From a bacterium (GTDB taxonomy: Bacteria > Planctomycetota > JAFGQW01), in NCBI GenBank assembly GCA_030426805.1, contig JAUHXU010000002.1:682001-746000 (forward strand): a stretch of 64,000 nt of DNA, written 5' to 3'. Below the pieces are notes generated by a model, which did no database searches, was not told the origin of the DNA, and worked only from the letters and a program-made list of their open reading frames with translations. Numbering within the stretch: the first letter of the stretch is position 1; each line of letters starts with the position of its first letter. This document shows positions 38,340 through 47,183 of the stretch, in pieces. The translations under genes and the position numbers were made by a program.

Positions 38340-40796
38340 CTACGGGACGATCGTCGTCCCGGTCGTGGCCGAGATTTCGCGAATGCCGAGCGATGCGGCC
38401 GGGTCGAGGGTCACGAACGCCGTATGGACCCGGATTCCGATCAGCGCCGGAAAACTCGGGACCGCGAGCGTCGCCACCGCGTTGCCGGTCGCATTCAGGA
38501 TCCCGCCGTAGTTGCCGAACCACGCGGGTGCTGCCGGCGACGTCGACAGCATCAGCAGGCCGTCGGGGGAGAGGTGGAGGCGGCGGCTTCCGAGCGGGAT
38601 GGGGCCCGTGCCGAGCGCCGTGCCGGCCTGAAACCGGAGACCTCCGTTGCGCGGACCGGCCTCCAGGCGAAGCGCGACGCTCGTGCCAGGGCGGACTGGC
38701 CCCGCCGGCGTCACTGCGGCGATGCCGAGGCGCGCGACGAAGATGTCATGGCCGCCGTTGTAGGTCGGGTCCGCCGCACCCGGCGTCGTCGGCAGGCCGC
38801 CTCCCTGGGCATCGCCGGCGATGATCAACTCACCGGGTCGGCTCGCGTCGACGCACCGGATCGACTCGTACGCGTTGGCGGTGCCGAAGTAGCTCGAGTA
38901 GACGAGGTGATCGCCGGTCGGTCCGAGCACCGACACGAAGCCGTCGCTCGGCGTGCCGGTGCGGCTCGGGTCGAACGCGCCCGGCGTCGTCGGGAAGTCG
39001 GCGGAGGTCGTCCCGCCCGCGACGACGACCGCGCCGCTCGGTCGCACATCCAACGCGAGCGGGATATCGTCGCCGGAGCCACCGAGGTAGGTGGACCAGA
39101 CGAGGCCGATCGCACCGGCGCCCAGTTGCGCGACATAGCCGTCGCCGCCGTAGGGTCCGCCGCTGCCGTTGTATCCCGTGTCGAACGCGCCTGGGGTCGT
39201 CGGCAGGCCGCCTTGGGTGAAGCCCGAGATCGTCAGCGCTCCGTTCGGTGCGATCCGCAGCGCGCCGATGCTCTCGTCTTGTGGGCCGCCGAAGTAGCTC
39301 GAGAAGGTGAGCGAGCTGCCGGCGGGGCCGAGACGCGCGACGAATCCGTCCAGGCCACCTCCGGCGGTCGGTCCGTAGACGCCGGAGGTCGTCGGGAAGT
39401 CGGACGAATCGGTGTTGCCCGCGATCGTCACCGCGCCGGATGGGTCGGCCACGAGCGCGCTGACTCCGTCCCCACGGGTGCCCCCGATGAAGGTCGAGTA
39501 GGCGAGGGTCGCTCCGCCGGACGCGAAGCGTGTGACGAACGCGTCGTCGCCGCCGTTGGCGGTCGTGTCGTATGCGCCCGCCGTCGTCGGGAAGTTGCCG
39601 GAGTCGGTGCTTCCCGCGACGGTCATGCGCCCGGGGTCGATCGCGCCCACGCCGTCGAGGCCGGAGCCGCCGAGAAACGTCGAGTAGACGAGGCGGGAGC
39701 CGTCCGCCGACAGGATCGTCACGACGGCGTCGGCCGTGCCGCCGTTGAACGTCGTGTCGAACGCGCCGACCGTCGTCGGGTAGTCGGGGGATCGAGTGGA
39801 TCCGCCGATGAAGACGTCGCCGGTGGCAGCGCGTTGGAGGGCCGAGGCGTAGTCGAACGACGAACCGCCGAGATAGGTCGCGAATGCGAGATTGCCGGCG
39901 CCGTCGAACTGCGCGACGACGATGTCCTGCGATCCGAACCGCGTCTGCCGGTAGGCGCCCGGTGTCGTCGGGAAGTCCGCGGAGTTCGACGAGCCGAGGA
40001 TCGTGACGCTTCCGTTCGGTGCGACCGCCATCGCGTTGACCTGATCGACGCTCGACCCGCCGAGGTAGGAGCAGTAGAGCACCGGGTCGATCACGAGCGT
40101 GTGTTCGTCGCTGTGATCGGGTACCGCGAAGCCGAAGCCGTCACGACCGATCCGTCGGTAGTGGCACGTGACCGGCCGACGACCGTTCGGCGTTCGCTCC
40201 CACGCGCGCGGCGCCGCCATCCGGATCGTGCCGGCGTCGGTGTGGATCACGAGCGTGTCGTCCTCGATCGCGAGGCCGGCGGCACCGATGCACCGGGCGG
40301 CGAAGCGATACAGGCTCGCGCCCGGCGCGACGATCACGTCGTATTCGAGGGCACCGTCCTCGTTCTCGTAGACCGCGAGGTCGATGCCGTCGTAGAGGCC
40401 GACGTAGCGGAGCCCGTCGTAGGTGCGCACGTCGCGACGCCAGCGCGTCTCGTCGCCGACGAAGTAGTGGCGACGGCCCGCCCGCGGTGCGATGCCGACG
40501 ACGGGTGGGCGGCGCTCCGCGCCATCGAACGCGATCCGGACGAGGGCGCCGGTCTCTCGATCCGGGGGCGCCAGTTGGAGCGCGAGTCCGTCGGGCTCTG
40601 CGCGGAGCGTGAGCGCCCCGTGGCGGGCGACGAACCGGGCGGTCGTTGGCCACTGGCCGACGTTCTCGACGAAGCCGGACCCGAGCGCCCTCGGCGCGGC
40701 GGGCGGCGTGTGATCGACGGCTTGTGAACGCGCCGTCGTCGCGAGGCTCAGGAAGAGCGCGGTCCCCAAGGCTCCTGGTCGTGCGATTCGCCGCAT
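38340..40796 (-). CDS. Exported SBBP beta-propeller repeat protein
   Basis: 818 residues with a signal peptide (LGTALFLSLATTARS). Residues about 35-230 form an N-terminal domain common in these proteins (FVENVGQWPTTARFVARHG, YDGIDLAVYENEDGALEYDVIVAPGA). Residues about 235-690 hold seven to eight repeats of ~50 residues with the SBBP signature: YSTFLGG strand, a small Asp-containing turn, IxGxTxSxDFPTTPGAY, then NGGxDAFVxRF. These repeats build beta-propellers. The last ~120 residues (ending REISATTGTTIVP) resemble the C-terminal beta domain of other exported proteins here. Likely a surface protein; no enzymatic motif is seen. AGAGGGG lies 8 nt before the start, with TATGCT about 40 bp upstream. 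Confidence 0.88.
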   Translation of the reverse strand: MRRIARPGALGTALFLSLATTARSQAVDHTPPAAPRALGSGFVENVGQWPTTARFVARHGALTLRAEPDGLALQLAPPDRETGALVRIAFDGAERRPPVVGIAPRAGRRHYFVGDETRWRRDVRTYDGLRYVGLYDGIDLAVYENEDGALEYDVIVAPGASLYRFAARCIGAAGLAIEDDTLVIHTDAGTIRMAAPRAWERTPNGRRPVTCHYRRIGRDGFGFAVPDHSDEHTLVIDPVLYCSYLGGSSVDQVNAMAVAPNGSVTILGSSNSADFPTTPGAYRQTRFGSQDIVVAQFDGAGNLAFATYLGGSSFDYASALQRAATGDVFIGGSTRSPDYPTTVGAFDTTFNGGTADAVVTILSADGSRLVYSTFLGGSGLDGVGAIDPGRMTVAGSTDSGNFPTTAGAYDTTANGGDDAFVTRFASGGATLAYSTFIGGTRGDGVSALVADPSGAVTIAGNTDSSDFPTTSGVYGPTAGGGLDGFVARLGPAGSSLTFSSYFGGPQDESIGALRIAPNGALTISGFTQGGLPTTPGAFDTGYNGSGGPYGGDGYVAQLGAGAIGLVWSTYLGGSGDDIPLALDVRPSGAVVVAGGTTSADFPTTPGAFDPSRTGTPSDGFVSVLGPTGDHLVYSSYFGTANAYESIRCVDASRPGELIIAGDAQGGGLPTTPGAADPTYNGGHDIFVARLGIAAVTPAGPVRPGTSVALRLEAGPRNGGLRFQAGTALGTGPIPLGSRRLHLSPDGLLMLSTSPAAPAWFGNYGGILNATGNAVATLAVPSFPALIGIRVHTAFVTLDPAASLGIREISATTGTTIVP

Positions 40797-40938
40797 GCGT
40801 GACCCCTCTCTGCCGGTCGGATCCGAGCTGCTTCGAGCATACGAGGGTCGCGGAGGCCGCGCAACGGCTCGCCACGCCGACGGGTCGGGGTCGGCGTCCG
40901 GGCGCGGGTCCGGGCTTCCACGCGAACCGCCGATGGGT

Positions 40939-40944
40939 CATAAC
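40939..40944 (+). promoter_or_regulatory. Candidate -10 of the isp gene cluster
   Basis: CATAAC ends 10 nt before the ispD ATG, which has no ribosome site. The leader would be very short or absent. Confidence 0.4.
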
Positions 40945-40954
40945 TTCCCGCTGG

Positions 40955-41653
40955 ATGAGCACCTTGACGGATACCCGCGCAGCCGACGTCGGGGCGGTCG
41001 TCGTCGCCGGCGGGCGGGGCGAGCGCTTTGGCGGATCGCGACCGAAGACGCTCGCGATGTTGGGCGGCCGGCCCCTGGTCGGCTGGGCGGTGGGCGCGTT
41101 CTGGCCCCGCGTCGCGCGCGTCGTGCTCGTCGCGCCGGCCGGCCTCGAACGGACGATGGCGTCGGCCGCCGGTGTGCCGGTCGTCACCGTGACCGGCGGG
41201 GCGCGCCGGCAGGACTCGGTGCGGGCGGGCCTCGCCGCGTTCGGACCGGGCATCGACATCGTCCTCGTTCACGATGCGGCGCGTCCGCTCGTGTCGGCGG
41301 CGACGATCGATGCGGTGATCGACGCCGTGCGCGTCCACGGCGCGGCGATTCCGGTCGAGCCCGTCCACTCGACGGTCAAACGCGTGGGGCCCGACGGACT
41401 CGTCGAGGCGACCGTCCCGCGCGAAGGGCTCGCGCTCGCGCAGACGCCGCAGGGTGCCCGGCGCGCCCTGCTCGAAGATGCGCTCGCCCGCGTCGAGGGC
41501 AACGTCACCGACGAAGCGGCGGCCCTCGAAGCGATCGGTGTGCCGGTGTATGCGGTGCCGGTCACGGACGACAACCGCAAGATCACGACGCCCGAGGACC
41601 TCGTGCGCGCCGCACGCAGCCTCGCGGCGCGTGCGGCGGAGGTCGTCGGATGA
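40955..41653 (+). CDS. ispD: 2-C-methyl-D-erythritol 4-phosphate cytidylyltransferase
   Basis: 232 residues. Third step of the MEP isoprenoid route: CTP plus methylerythritol phosphate. The nucleotide-binding loop VVVAGGRGERFGGSRPKT is at the start, HDAARPLVS and QTPQGARR lie in the middle, and the metal/substrate segment VTDEAAALE near residue 187. The start has no ribosome site but is close behind a -10-like hexamer. Its stop overlaps the ispF start by 4 nt (ATGA), so the two pathway genes are coupled. Confidence 0.95.
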   Translation: MSTLTDTRAADVGAVVVAGGRGERFGGSRPKTLAMLGGRPLVGWAVGAFWPRVARVVLVAPAGLERTMASAAGVPVVTVTGGARRQDSVRAGLAAFGPGIDIVLVHDAARPLVSAATIDAVIDAVRVHGAAIPVEPVHSTVKRVGPDGLVEATVPREGLALAQTPQGARRALLEDALARVEGNVTDEAAALEAIGVPVYAVPVTDDNRKITTPEDLVRAARSLAARAAEVVG

Positions 41654-42132
41654 GCCCGCGGGTCGGACTCGGTTGGGATTTGCACCGACTCGAAGCGGAG
41701 CGCCCGCTCGTCGTCGGGGGTGTGACGATCCCACACGACCGAGGACCCGTCGGCCACTCCGACGGCGACGTACTGCTGCACGCGCTGACCGACGCACTCC
41801 TCGGGGCCGCGGGCCTCGGCGACATCGGCGACCGCTTCGACGACCGCGATCCCGCGCACGCGGGCCGCGCGAGCCACGAATTCGTCACCGACGTCGTCGC
41901 GGCGCTCGCCGAGCGTGGGCTCCGTGTCGCGAGCGTCGACTCGGTCGTCGTACTCGAGCGACCGCGGCTCGGTCCGCACAAGCTCGCGATGCGCGCACGG
42001 ATCGCCGAACTCGTCGGCCTCGACGTCGATCGCGTCGGCGTGAAGGCGAAGACCCACGAACGGGTCGACGCGATCGGCGCGGGCGACGCGATCGCGGCGC
42101 AGTGCGTGGTGCTGCTGGAGGCGGTCGATTGA
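41650..42132 (+). CDS. ispF: 2-C-methyl-D-erythritol 2,4-cyclodiphosphate synthase
   Basis: 160 residues, the normal length. The zinc-site pair in GWDLHRL (Asp9, His11) and the third ligand in GHSDGDVLLHALTDALLGA are present. DIGDRFDD is the substrate loop, and GVKAKTHERVDAIG is the C-terminal signature. It cyclises CDP-ME phosphate, the fifth MEP step; the intermediate kinase IspE is not in the window. It overlaps the next gene's TTG start by 4 nt. Confidence 0.96.
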   Translation: MSPRVGLGWDLHRLEAERPLVVGGVTIPHDRGPVGHSDGDVLLHALTDALLGAAGLGDIGDRFDDRDPAHAGRASHEFVTDVVAALAERGLRVASVDSVVVLERPRLGPHKLAMRARIAELVGLDVDRVGVKAKTHERVDAIGAGDAIAAQCVVLLEAVD

Positions 42133-43283
42133 GCGCCCTCCGCACGCTCCACCTGAACACGGAGCGTACGTGGCGGGGGGGCGAACAGCAGACGCTCTAC
42201 CTCGCGGAGGGGCTCGCACGACGCGGCCACGTCGCGGACGTCTGCTGCCAACCCGGCACCGAGATGGCCCGCCGGGCACGCGATGCAGGGCTCGACGTGT
42301 TCGAAGTGCCGATGCGCGGCGAACTCGACGTGCGGGCGGCGCGTCGGATCGCCCGCGTGATCCGCGAGCGCGGCTACGACGTGATGCACATGCACACGTC
42401 GCACGCGCACGGGATCGCGATCCTCGTCGGCTTGTTCGTGCGCGGGCCGAAGCGCGTCGTGCACCGGCGGGTCGACTTCACGATCTTCCGCAACCGACTC
42501 AAGCTCAGTCGCTTCAAGTATCGCCACGGCGCCGACCGCTACGTCGCGATATCGCATGCGATCCGCGACGTGCTCGTCGGCGACGGGATTCCCGGCGACC
42601 GGATCTCGATCGTGCCGAGCGGCATCGATCCCGCACGGCTCGACCGCTACGATGCGCCGCGCGGCGTCGTGCGCGGCGAACTCGGCGTCGAGCCGTCGAC
42701 ACCGCTCGTCGCGTGCGTCGCGCACCTCGCGTGGCACAAGGGCCAGGAGTTCCTCGTCGGTGCGGTGCCGCGGCTGCGCGAACGGGTGCCCGGCGTGAAG
42801 GTCGCGATCGTCGGCGAGGGCAAGCACCGTGCGCGCATCGAAGAGGAGATCGCGCGGTGCGGCGTTGCGGACGACGTGCTCCTGACCGGCTTTCGCGCCG
42901 ACGCACCGGCGGTGATCCGCGCGTGTGACGTGCTGGCGATGCCGAGCGTGATGGAGGGACTCAACACGACGCTGCTCGATGCGCAGTGCCTCGGCGTGCC
43001 GGTCGTCGCGTCGCGCGTCGGCGGAATCCCGGAAGCCGTGGCCGACGGGGAGAGCGGCGTGCTCGTGCCGCCCGAAGATCCGGAGGCGCTCGCCGATGCG
43101 CTCGCCGACCTGCTGCTCGATTCCGATCGTCGCCAGCGACTCGGCGCGCGCGGACGCGAGCGGATTCTCGGCGGCTTCACGGTCGACCACATGGTCGACG
43201 GCAACGTGATGGTCTACCGTGACCTGCTGTCGGGCGGTGCCGCCCGCGCCGACGCACGGGAGGAACCTGCCAATGGGGCGTAA
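42129..43283 (+). CDS. GT4-family glycosyltransferase
   Basis: 384 residues from a TTG start overlapping the ispF stop; GGAGG lies about 8 nt upstream and decides this start. A GT-B fold: TERTWRGGEQQTLYLAEGLARRGH opens the acceptor domain and VMHMHTSHAHGI follows. The donor domain has ISIVPSGIDPARL, VACVAHLAWHKGQEFLV, VAIVGEGKHRARIE and the E-x7-E-type PSVMEGLNTTLLDAQCLG, then VGGIPEAVADGESGVLVPP. A retaining nucleotide-sugar transferase. Because an ABC lipid-type exporter gene overlaps its end by 11 nt, it probably glycosylates a membrane lipid or polyprenyl carrier (inference). Confidence 0.88.
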   Translation: MSALRTLHLNTERTWRGGEQQTLYLAEGLARRGHVADVCCQPGTEMARRARDAGLDVFEVPMRGELDVRAARRIARVIRERGYDVMHMHTSHAHGIAILVGLFVRGPKRVVHRRVDFTIFRNRLKLSRFKYRHGADRYVAISHAIRDVLVGDGIPGDRISIVPSGIDPARLDRYDAPRGVVRGELGVEPSTPLVACVAHLAWHKGQEFLVGAVPRLRERVPGVKVAIVGEGKHRARIEEEIARCGVADDVLLTGFRADAPAVIRACDVLAMPSVMEGLNTTLLDAQCLGVPVVASRVGGIPEAVADGESGVLVPPEDPEALADALADLLLDSDRRQRLGARGRERILGGFTVDHMVDGNVMVYRDLLSGGAARADAREEPANGA

Positions 43284-45210
43284 GCGCAAGCGCGAACGCG
43301 TGACGTTCAAGCGCTACTTCCAGCTGATGCTGCCGTTCGTCCGGCCGTACTGGAAGCTGATCGTCCTGATGTTCCTCGTGACGGTCGTGAACTCGTGCGC
43401 GTCCTTCGGGCGGGTCGGTCTCGCAAAGCCCGTGTTCGACAAGCTCCTCGTCGTGGACGTCAAGTCCGACGATGCGACGCAGGCGGCGTCCGCGGTGCCG
43501 AAAGCGCCACGGGAACCGAAGGCGCTCGAGTATCTGCCGGAGTCGTGGCGCGAGGTCGAGTGGATTCGCGTGTTCGCCGCGCTCGCGGACAAGGACGCCG
43601 AGCTGCCCGGTGTCGAGGTCAAAGACTACTTCTACATGATCTGCGTGCTCGCGATGTTCGTCGCGATCGTGATGGCGGTCACGCTCTACGCGAAGGTGAT
43701 CGTGCAGCGCATGATCGTCAACAGCGTGACCGTCGATCTCCGGCGGCACAGCTATCGCCGGCTCGTCGCGCAAGACGTGGGCTTCTTCGATCGCAGTCGA
43801 AGCGGCGATCTGATCGCGCGGGTGACCGTCGACCTCGACCTCGCGCGTCAGTCCCTCGACCACCTGATCCTGACGCTGCTCGACAAGCCGATCGCGATCG
43901 TCACGGGGTTCGTCTTCTGCCTGGTCGCGTCGTGGCAACTCAGCATGATCTTCTTCGTCGGGATCCCGATCGTGTTGGTCCCGGTCGCCGTGCTCGGCAA
44001 GCGGATCCGCAAGGGCGCGACGCGCCGCCAGGAGCACATGGGCAACATCTCCGATGCGCTCGTCCAGACATTCGCGGGCATCCGGATCATCAAGGCCTTC
44101 CGACTCGAGAGGGCGGAGGCCGATCGGTTTGCGGTGTTGAACCGACTGTTCTTCCGCAAGGACATGTCGGTCGCGCGCGCGCGGGCGATGAGTCGCGCGA
44201 CGACGGAGTTCATGTACACGTTCGGAATCGCGCTGATCATGCTGATCGCCGGGAGTTGGTTCATCGCGACCGGATCGCTCGAAGCGCTGGGTGGCTCGGG
44301 GGCGATCATCACGTTCTTCCTCGGGCTCGGTCTCATGTATGCGCCCGCCAAGCAGCTGCTGAAAGCGTACAACCACTTCCAGGAATCGGCCGCCGGTGCC
44401 GACCGGCTGTTCGGCGTCGTCGAACGGGCGCCGGTCGTCCAGAACCGTCCGGGCGCCGCCGACCTCGGTGGCGTCGAGCGCGGCATTCGCTTCGAGAACG
44501 TCCGGTTCCACTACAACGTCGACGAGCCGGTGCTGCGCGGGATCGACCTCGAGATCCCGGCCGGCAAGACCGTCGCGGTCGTCGGGCCGAGCGGTGCGGG
44601 CAAGTCGACGCTGCTCGACCTGATCCCGCGCTTCTACGACGTGATCGACGGCGCGGTGAAGATCGACGGGCGCGACGTCCGCGACTGCACGCTCGAGAGC
44701 CTGTGCCGCAACATCTCGGTCGTGCAGCAGGATCCGTTCGTGTTCAACTCGACGATCCGCGAGAACATCCTGAACGGCCGACCCGACGCGAGCGAGGCGG
44801 ACGTGATCGCCGCGGCCGAAGCCGCGCAGGTGATGGAGTTCGCCGAGCAACTCGGCGGCCTCGACGCGCCGGTCGGTGAGCGCGGCGGGCTCCTGAGCGG
44901 CGGGCAGCGACAGCGGCTGACCATCGCGCGGGCGATGCTCGCCGACGCGCCGATCCTGCTGCTCGACGAGGCGACGTCGAGCCTCGACTCCCGGGTCGAG
45001 CGGGCGGTGCAGCAAGCGCTCGACCGGCTGATGCAGGGGCGCACGACACTCACGGTCGCGCACCGGTTGAGCACGATCCGTCGCGCCGACCTGATCGTCG
45101 TGATGCGCGACGGCGAGATCGTCGAGAAGGGCACCCACGACGAGTTGCTCGCACGCGGCTCGCTCTACGCGCAACTCCACGAGTTGCACGAACAGCGCGA
45201 CGCCCGGTAG
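43273..45210 (+). CDS. ABC exporter, MsbA/lipid-flippase-like half-transporter
   Basis: 645 residues; the ATG is 10 nt after GGAGG, overlapping the glycosyltransferase end. Six helices lie in residues about 20-360. The first extracytoplasmic loop is unusually long (about 60-115; Asp/Glu/Ala-rich) compared with MsbA. The NBD has Walker A GPSGAGKST, Q-loop VVQQDPFVFNSTIREN, signature LLSGGQRQRL, Walker B ILLLDEATS and H-loop AHRLSTI. It should work as a homodimer flipping a lipid or lipid-linked glycan. It is last of the four-gene overlapping set ispD-ispF-GT4-ABC, linking polyprenyl precursor supply with glycolipid export. Confidence 0.92.
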   Translation: MGRKRKRERVTFKRYFQLMLPFVRPYWKLIVLMFLVTVVNSCASFGRVGLAKPVFDKLLVVDVKSDDATQAASAVPKAPREPKALEYLPESWREVEWIRVFAALADKDAELPGVEVKDYFYMICVLAMFVAIVMAVTLYAKVIVQRMIVNSVTVDLRRHSYRRLVAQDVGFFDRSRSGDLIARVTVDLDLARQSLDHLILTLLDKPIAIVTGFVFCLVASWQLSMIFFVGIPIVLVPVAVLGKRIRKGATRRQEHMGNISDALVQTFAGIRIIKAFRLERAEADRFAVLNRLFFRKDMSVARARAMSRATTEFMYTFGIALIMLIAGSWFIATGSLEALGGSGAIITFFLGLGLMYAPAKQLLKAYNHFQESAAGADRLFGVVERAPVVQNRPGAADLGGVERGIRFENVRFHYNVDEPVLRGIDLEIPAGKTVAVVGPSGAGKSTLLDLIPRFYDVIDGAVKIDGRDVRDCTLESLCRNISVVQQDPFVFNSTIRENILNGRPDASEADVIAAAEAAQVMEFAEQLGGLDAPVGERGGLLSGGQRQRLTIARAMLADAPILLLDEATSSLDSRVERAVQQALDRLMQGRTTLTVAHRLSTIRRADLIVVMRDGEIVEKGTHDELLARGSLYAQLHELHEQRDAR

Positions 45211-45220
45211 GCCGGCCGCG

Positions 45221-46279
45221 CTACGCCTCGGCGCCGGGATCCGCGGTGCCGGGGTTCGGACCGCCGTAGGGGATGCCGTCGACCTCGAACCGGAGGTTCA
45301 GGTAGGCGAGCGTTCCCGCGCCGAACACGTAGGCGGCGACGAAGCCGCCGGTCAGGATCCGGACGAGCGTGATGATCGCCCACTGGACTTCGCTGGCGAT
45401 CGGGGACGCGTCGACCATCGACGGGAGCAGGCCGAACAGCGTCGGCAGCTCCTTGATCAGCCAGACGAGCCCCTTCGTTCCGAGCGCGTAGACGAGGTAG
45501 GCGAAGAGTCCGATCTTGAACGCGTCCCACGTGAACAGGAACGGTCGCGAGAACGCGTAGCCGATCGAGCGCGACGCGCAGTCGAAGAACGGACCTTCCT
45601 TCGCGGCGACGGCGGCCGGCATGAACAGGTAGCCCGCGGGGAAGCCGGCGAGCACGACGAAGATCCCGACGAACGCGAAGAAGAACATCGCCGGGCCGCA
45701 GATCACGTAGAGCACCGGGCCGACGGTGTCGCCGACGCCGGGGATCAGCGAAACGACGGTCGGCAGCACGTAGGGCGACGCGAGGATCACAAGCGTGCAG
45801 CTGATCAGGCCGACGAACGCGAGCGATTTCGACAGGTGGCGGAGCGCGAACCCGAGTGCGGTTCGCACGCCGGTCGGATCGTTGTCGCGGACGCGCACGA
45901 TCACCGTGCGTGCGATCGCGACCCCGATCAGCGGCCACAGGCAGAGCTCGATCAACACCGTCGCCGCCGGATGGATGCTCGTCGCCCAGCCCCAGAACGA
46001 AAACAACAGCCCGCGCGGCTCGAGTCGGCCGAGTGCACCGGTCTCGATCGACAGGCCCGGGTTGGTGAAACCGATCTCGCCCAGCAGCCAGGTGATCGTC
46101 GACGCGGTCCCGACCGCGATGATGCCGAGGATCAGCGCGGTGCCCTCCAGCGGCACCCGCACCTGGCGGTGCACCGACATCGGGTCGAAGCGGGGAGCGG
46201 GCGAGCGCGGGAGACTCGGGGGATCGTCGGGCGGGGGCACGTCCGCGGCCGGACCGGCGGTTGAACTTGGGGTCGTCAC
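45221..46279 (-). CDS. Multi-pass membrane protein of unknown function
   Basis: 352 residues from GTG at 46279; longer upstream frames run through the tRNA-Gly gene and are rejected. A Pro/Ser-rich N-terminal tail (about 1-45) precedes roughly six membrane helices, with the block AAVAAKEGPFFDCASRSIGY between helices four and five. That block resembles the conserved cytoplasmic loop of a group of unnamed planctomycete membrane proteins; I cannot assign a function. The C-terminus is a short Gly/Pro-rich tail. The start has a -10-like hexamer 6 nt upstream that overlaps the tRNA-Gly -10 on the other strand. The convergent gap with the ABC exporter is 10 bp. Confidence 0.7.
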   Translation of the reverse strand: MTTPSSTAGPAADVPPPDDPPSLPRSPAPRFDPMSVHRQVRVPLEGTALILGIIAVGTASTITWLLGEIGFTNPGLSIETGALGRLEPRGLLFSFWGWATSIHPAATVLIELCLWPLIGVAIARTVIVRVRDNDPTGVRTALGFALRHLSKSLAFVGLISCTLVILASPYVLPTVVSLIPGVGDTVGPVLYVICGPAMFFFAFVGIFVVLAGFPAGYLFMPAAVAAKEGPFFDCASRSIGYAFSRPFLFTWDAFKIGLFAYLVYALGTKGLVWLIKELPTLFGLLPSMVDASPIASEVQWAIITLVRILTGGFVAAYVFGAGTLAYLNLRFEVDGIPYGGPNPGTADPGAEA

Positions 46280-46291
46280 GCCTCTATAGTA
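46261..46291. promoter_or_regulatory. Overlapping divergent promoter (tRNA-Gly and membrane protein)
   Basis: Plus strand: TTGAAC (46261-46266), 18-bp spacer, TATAGT (46285-46290), leading to tRNA-Gly. Minus strand: TACTAT (46291-46286) ends 6 nt before the GTG at 46279. The two -10 boxes lie on the same bases in opposite directions. The plus -35 lies inside the minus-strand coding sequence. Confidence 0.6.
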
Positions 46292-46333
46292 AGAGAGAAG
46301 CGAGGACCGGGGAACGACGGTCCGCCTTCCGGA

Positions 46334-46408
46334 GCGGAAGTAATTCAGTGGTAGAATGTCGGCTTCCCAAGCCGAATGTCGCGGGTTCGAATCCCGTCTT
46401 CCGCTCCA
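46334..46408 (+). tRNA. tRNA-Gly (anticodon CCC)
   Basis: 75-nt cloverleaf with encoded CCA. The acceptor GCGGAAG pairs with CTTCCGC. The D stem is ATTC/GAAT. The anticodon stem TCGGC/GCCGA has loop TTCCCAA, giving anticodon CCC, which reads GGG. The discriminator is T as in bacterial tRNA-Gly. No terminator separates it from rnc 82 bp downstream. Confidence 0.95.
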
Positions 46409-46490
46409 GTCTCGCTCCTCGCGGCGCGCATCGTCCAATCGCGTTTCGGGATCCCCGGGTGAGGATGAGCGCGAGGATGGACGCAACGCG

Positions 46491-47183
46491 ATGAACCGCC
46501 TCGAAGCGTGTCAGGAGCGGATCGGATACCGGTTCGAGCGCGTCGCGTTGCTCGAGCGCGCGCTGACCCATTCCTCCGTCAAGACGCCCGACCGCCCGAG
46601 CAACGAGCGCTTCGAGTACCTCGGCGACGCGGTCCTCGGCCTCGTGATCAGCGAGCACCTGTTCCGGTCGCTGCCGACGCAGCCCGAGGGAAGCCTCACG
46701 CAGATCAAGTCGGTCGTCGTGAGTGCGCCCGTGCTCGCGCGGTGCGGACGCGCGATCGGGCTCGATGCGTGCCTCGCGGTCGGCAAGGGCGTGGGGGATG
46801 GTCGCGCGCTGCCCGACGGGCTCGTGAGCGACGCGGTCGAGGCGGTGGTCGCGGCGATCTACCTCGATGGCGGGATCGAGCCGGCACGGGCATTCATCCT
46901 CGCACACCTCGCGGATTCGCTCGCCGACGTCGTCCGCAACCGCCACGAGCGCAACTACAAGTCGTTGCTGCAGGACCTCGCGCAGCGCGACTTCGCCTGC
47001 ACGCCGACGTATCGCGTCGTCGGGGAGGCCGGGCCGGACCACGCCAAGCGCTTCTCGGTCGTCGCGGTGATCGGCTCGCGGACGTTCGCGGCCGCGAGCG
47101 GGGCGAGCAAGAAGCGCGCCGAGCAGCGTGCCGCGCGCGTCGCCTGGGAGACGCTCGCCGACGAAGACGATGCCCGTGGCTGA
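46491..47183 (+). CDS. rnc: Ribonuclease III
   Basis: 230 residues. The signature NERFEYLGDAVLGLVISEHLF carries the catalytic Glu/Asp (about 38-58), and DAVEAVVAAIYLDGG carries the second acidic pair. A dsRNA-binding domain occupies about 155-225 (NYKSLLQDLAQRD through SGASKKRAEQRAARVAWETL). It cleaves double-stranded RNA in rRNA and mRNA processing. The start follows the tRNA-Gly gene and may share its transcript. The 3' end overlaps mfd by 14 nt. Confidence 0.95.
   Translation: MNRLEACQERIGYRFERVALLERALTHSSVKTPDRPSNERFEYLGDAVLGLVISEHLFRSLPTQPEGSLTQIKSVVVSAPVLARCGRAIGLDACLAVGKGVGDGRALPDGLVSDAVEAVVAAIYLDGGIEPARAFILAHLADSLADVVRNRHERNYKSLLQDLAQRDFACTPTYRVVGEAGPDHAKRFSVVAVIGSRTFAAASGASKKRAEQRAARVAWETLADEDDARG

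Noticed and set aside
38340..40080. Regular repeats suggesting a CRISPR or satellite array
   Set aside because: The repetition is at the protein level (about 50-residue SBBP units within one frame); DNA copies differ and there are no spacers.
45221..46486. Longer N-terminus for the membrane protein, reaching 46486
   Set aside because: It would translate the antisense of tRNA-Gly (RRDSNPRHS-type sequence). GTG at 46279 with its own -10 is preferred.
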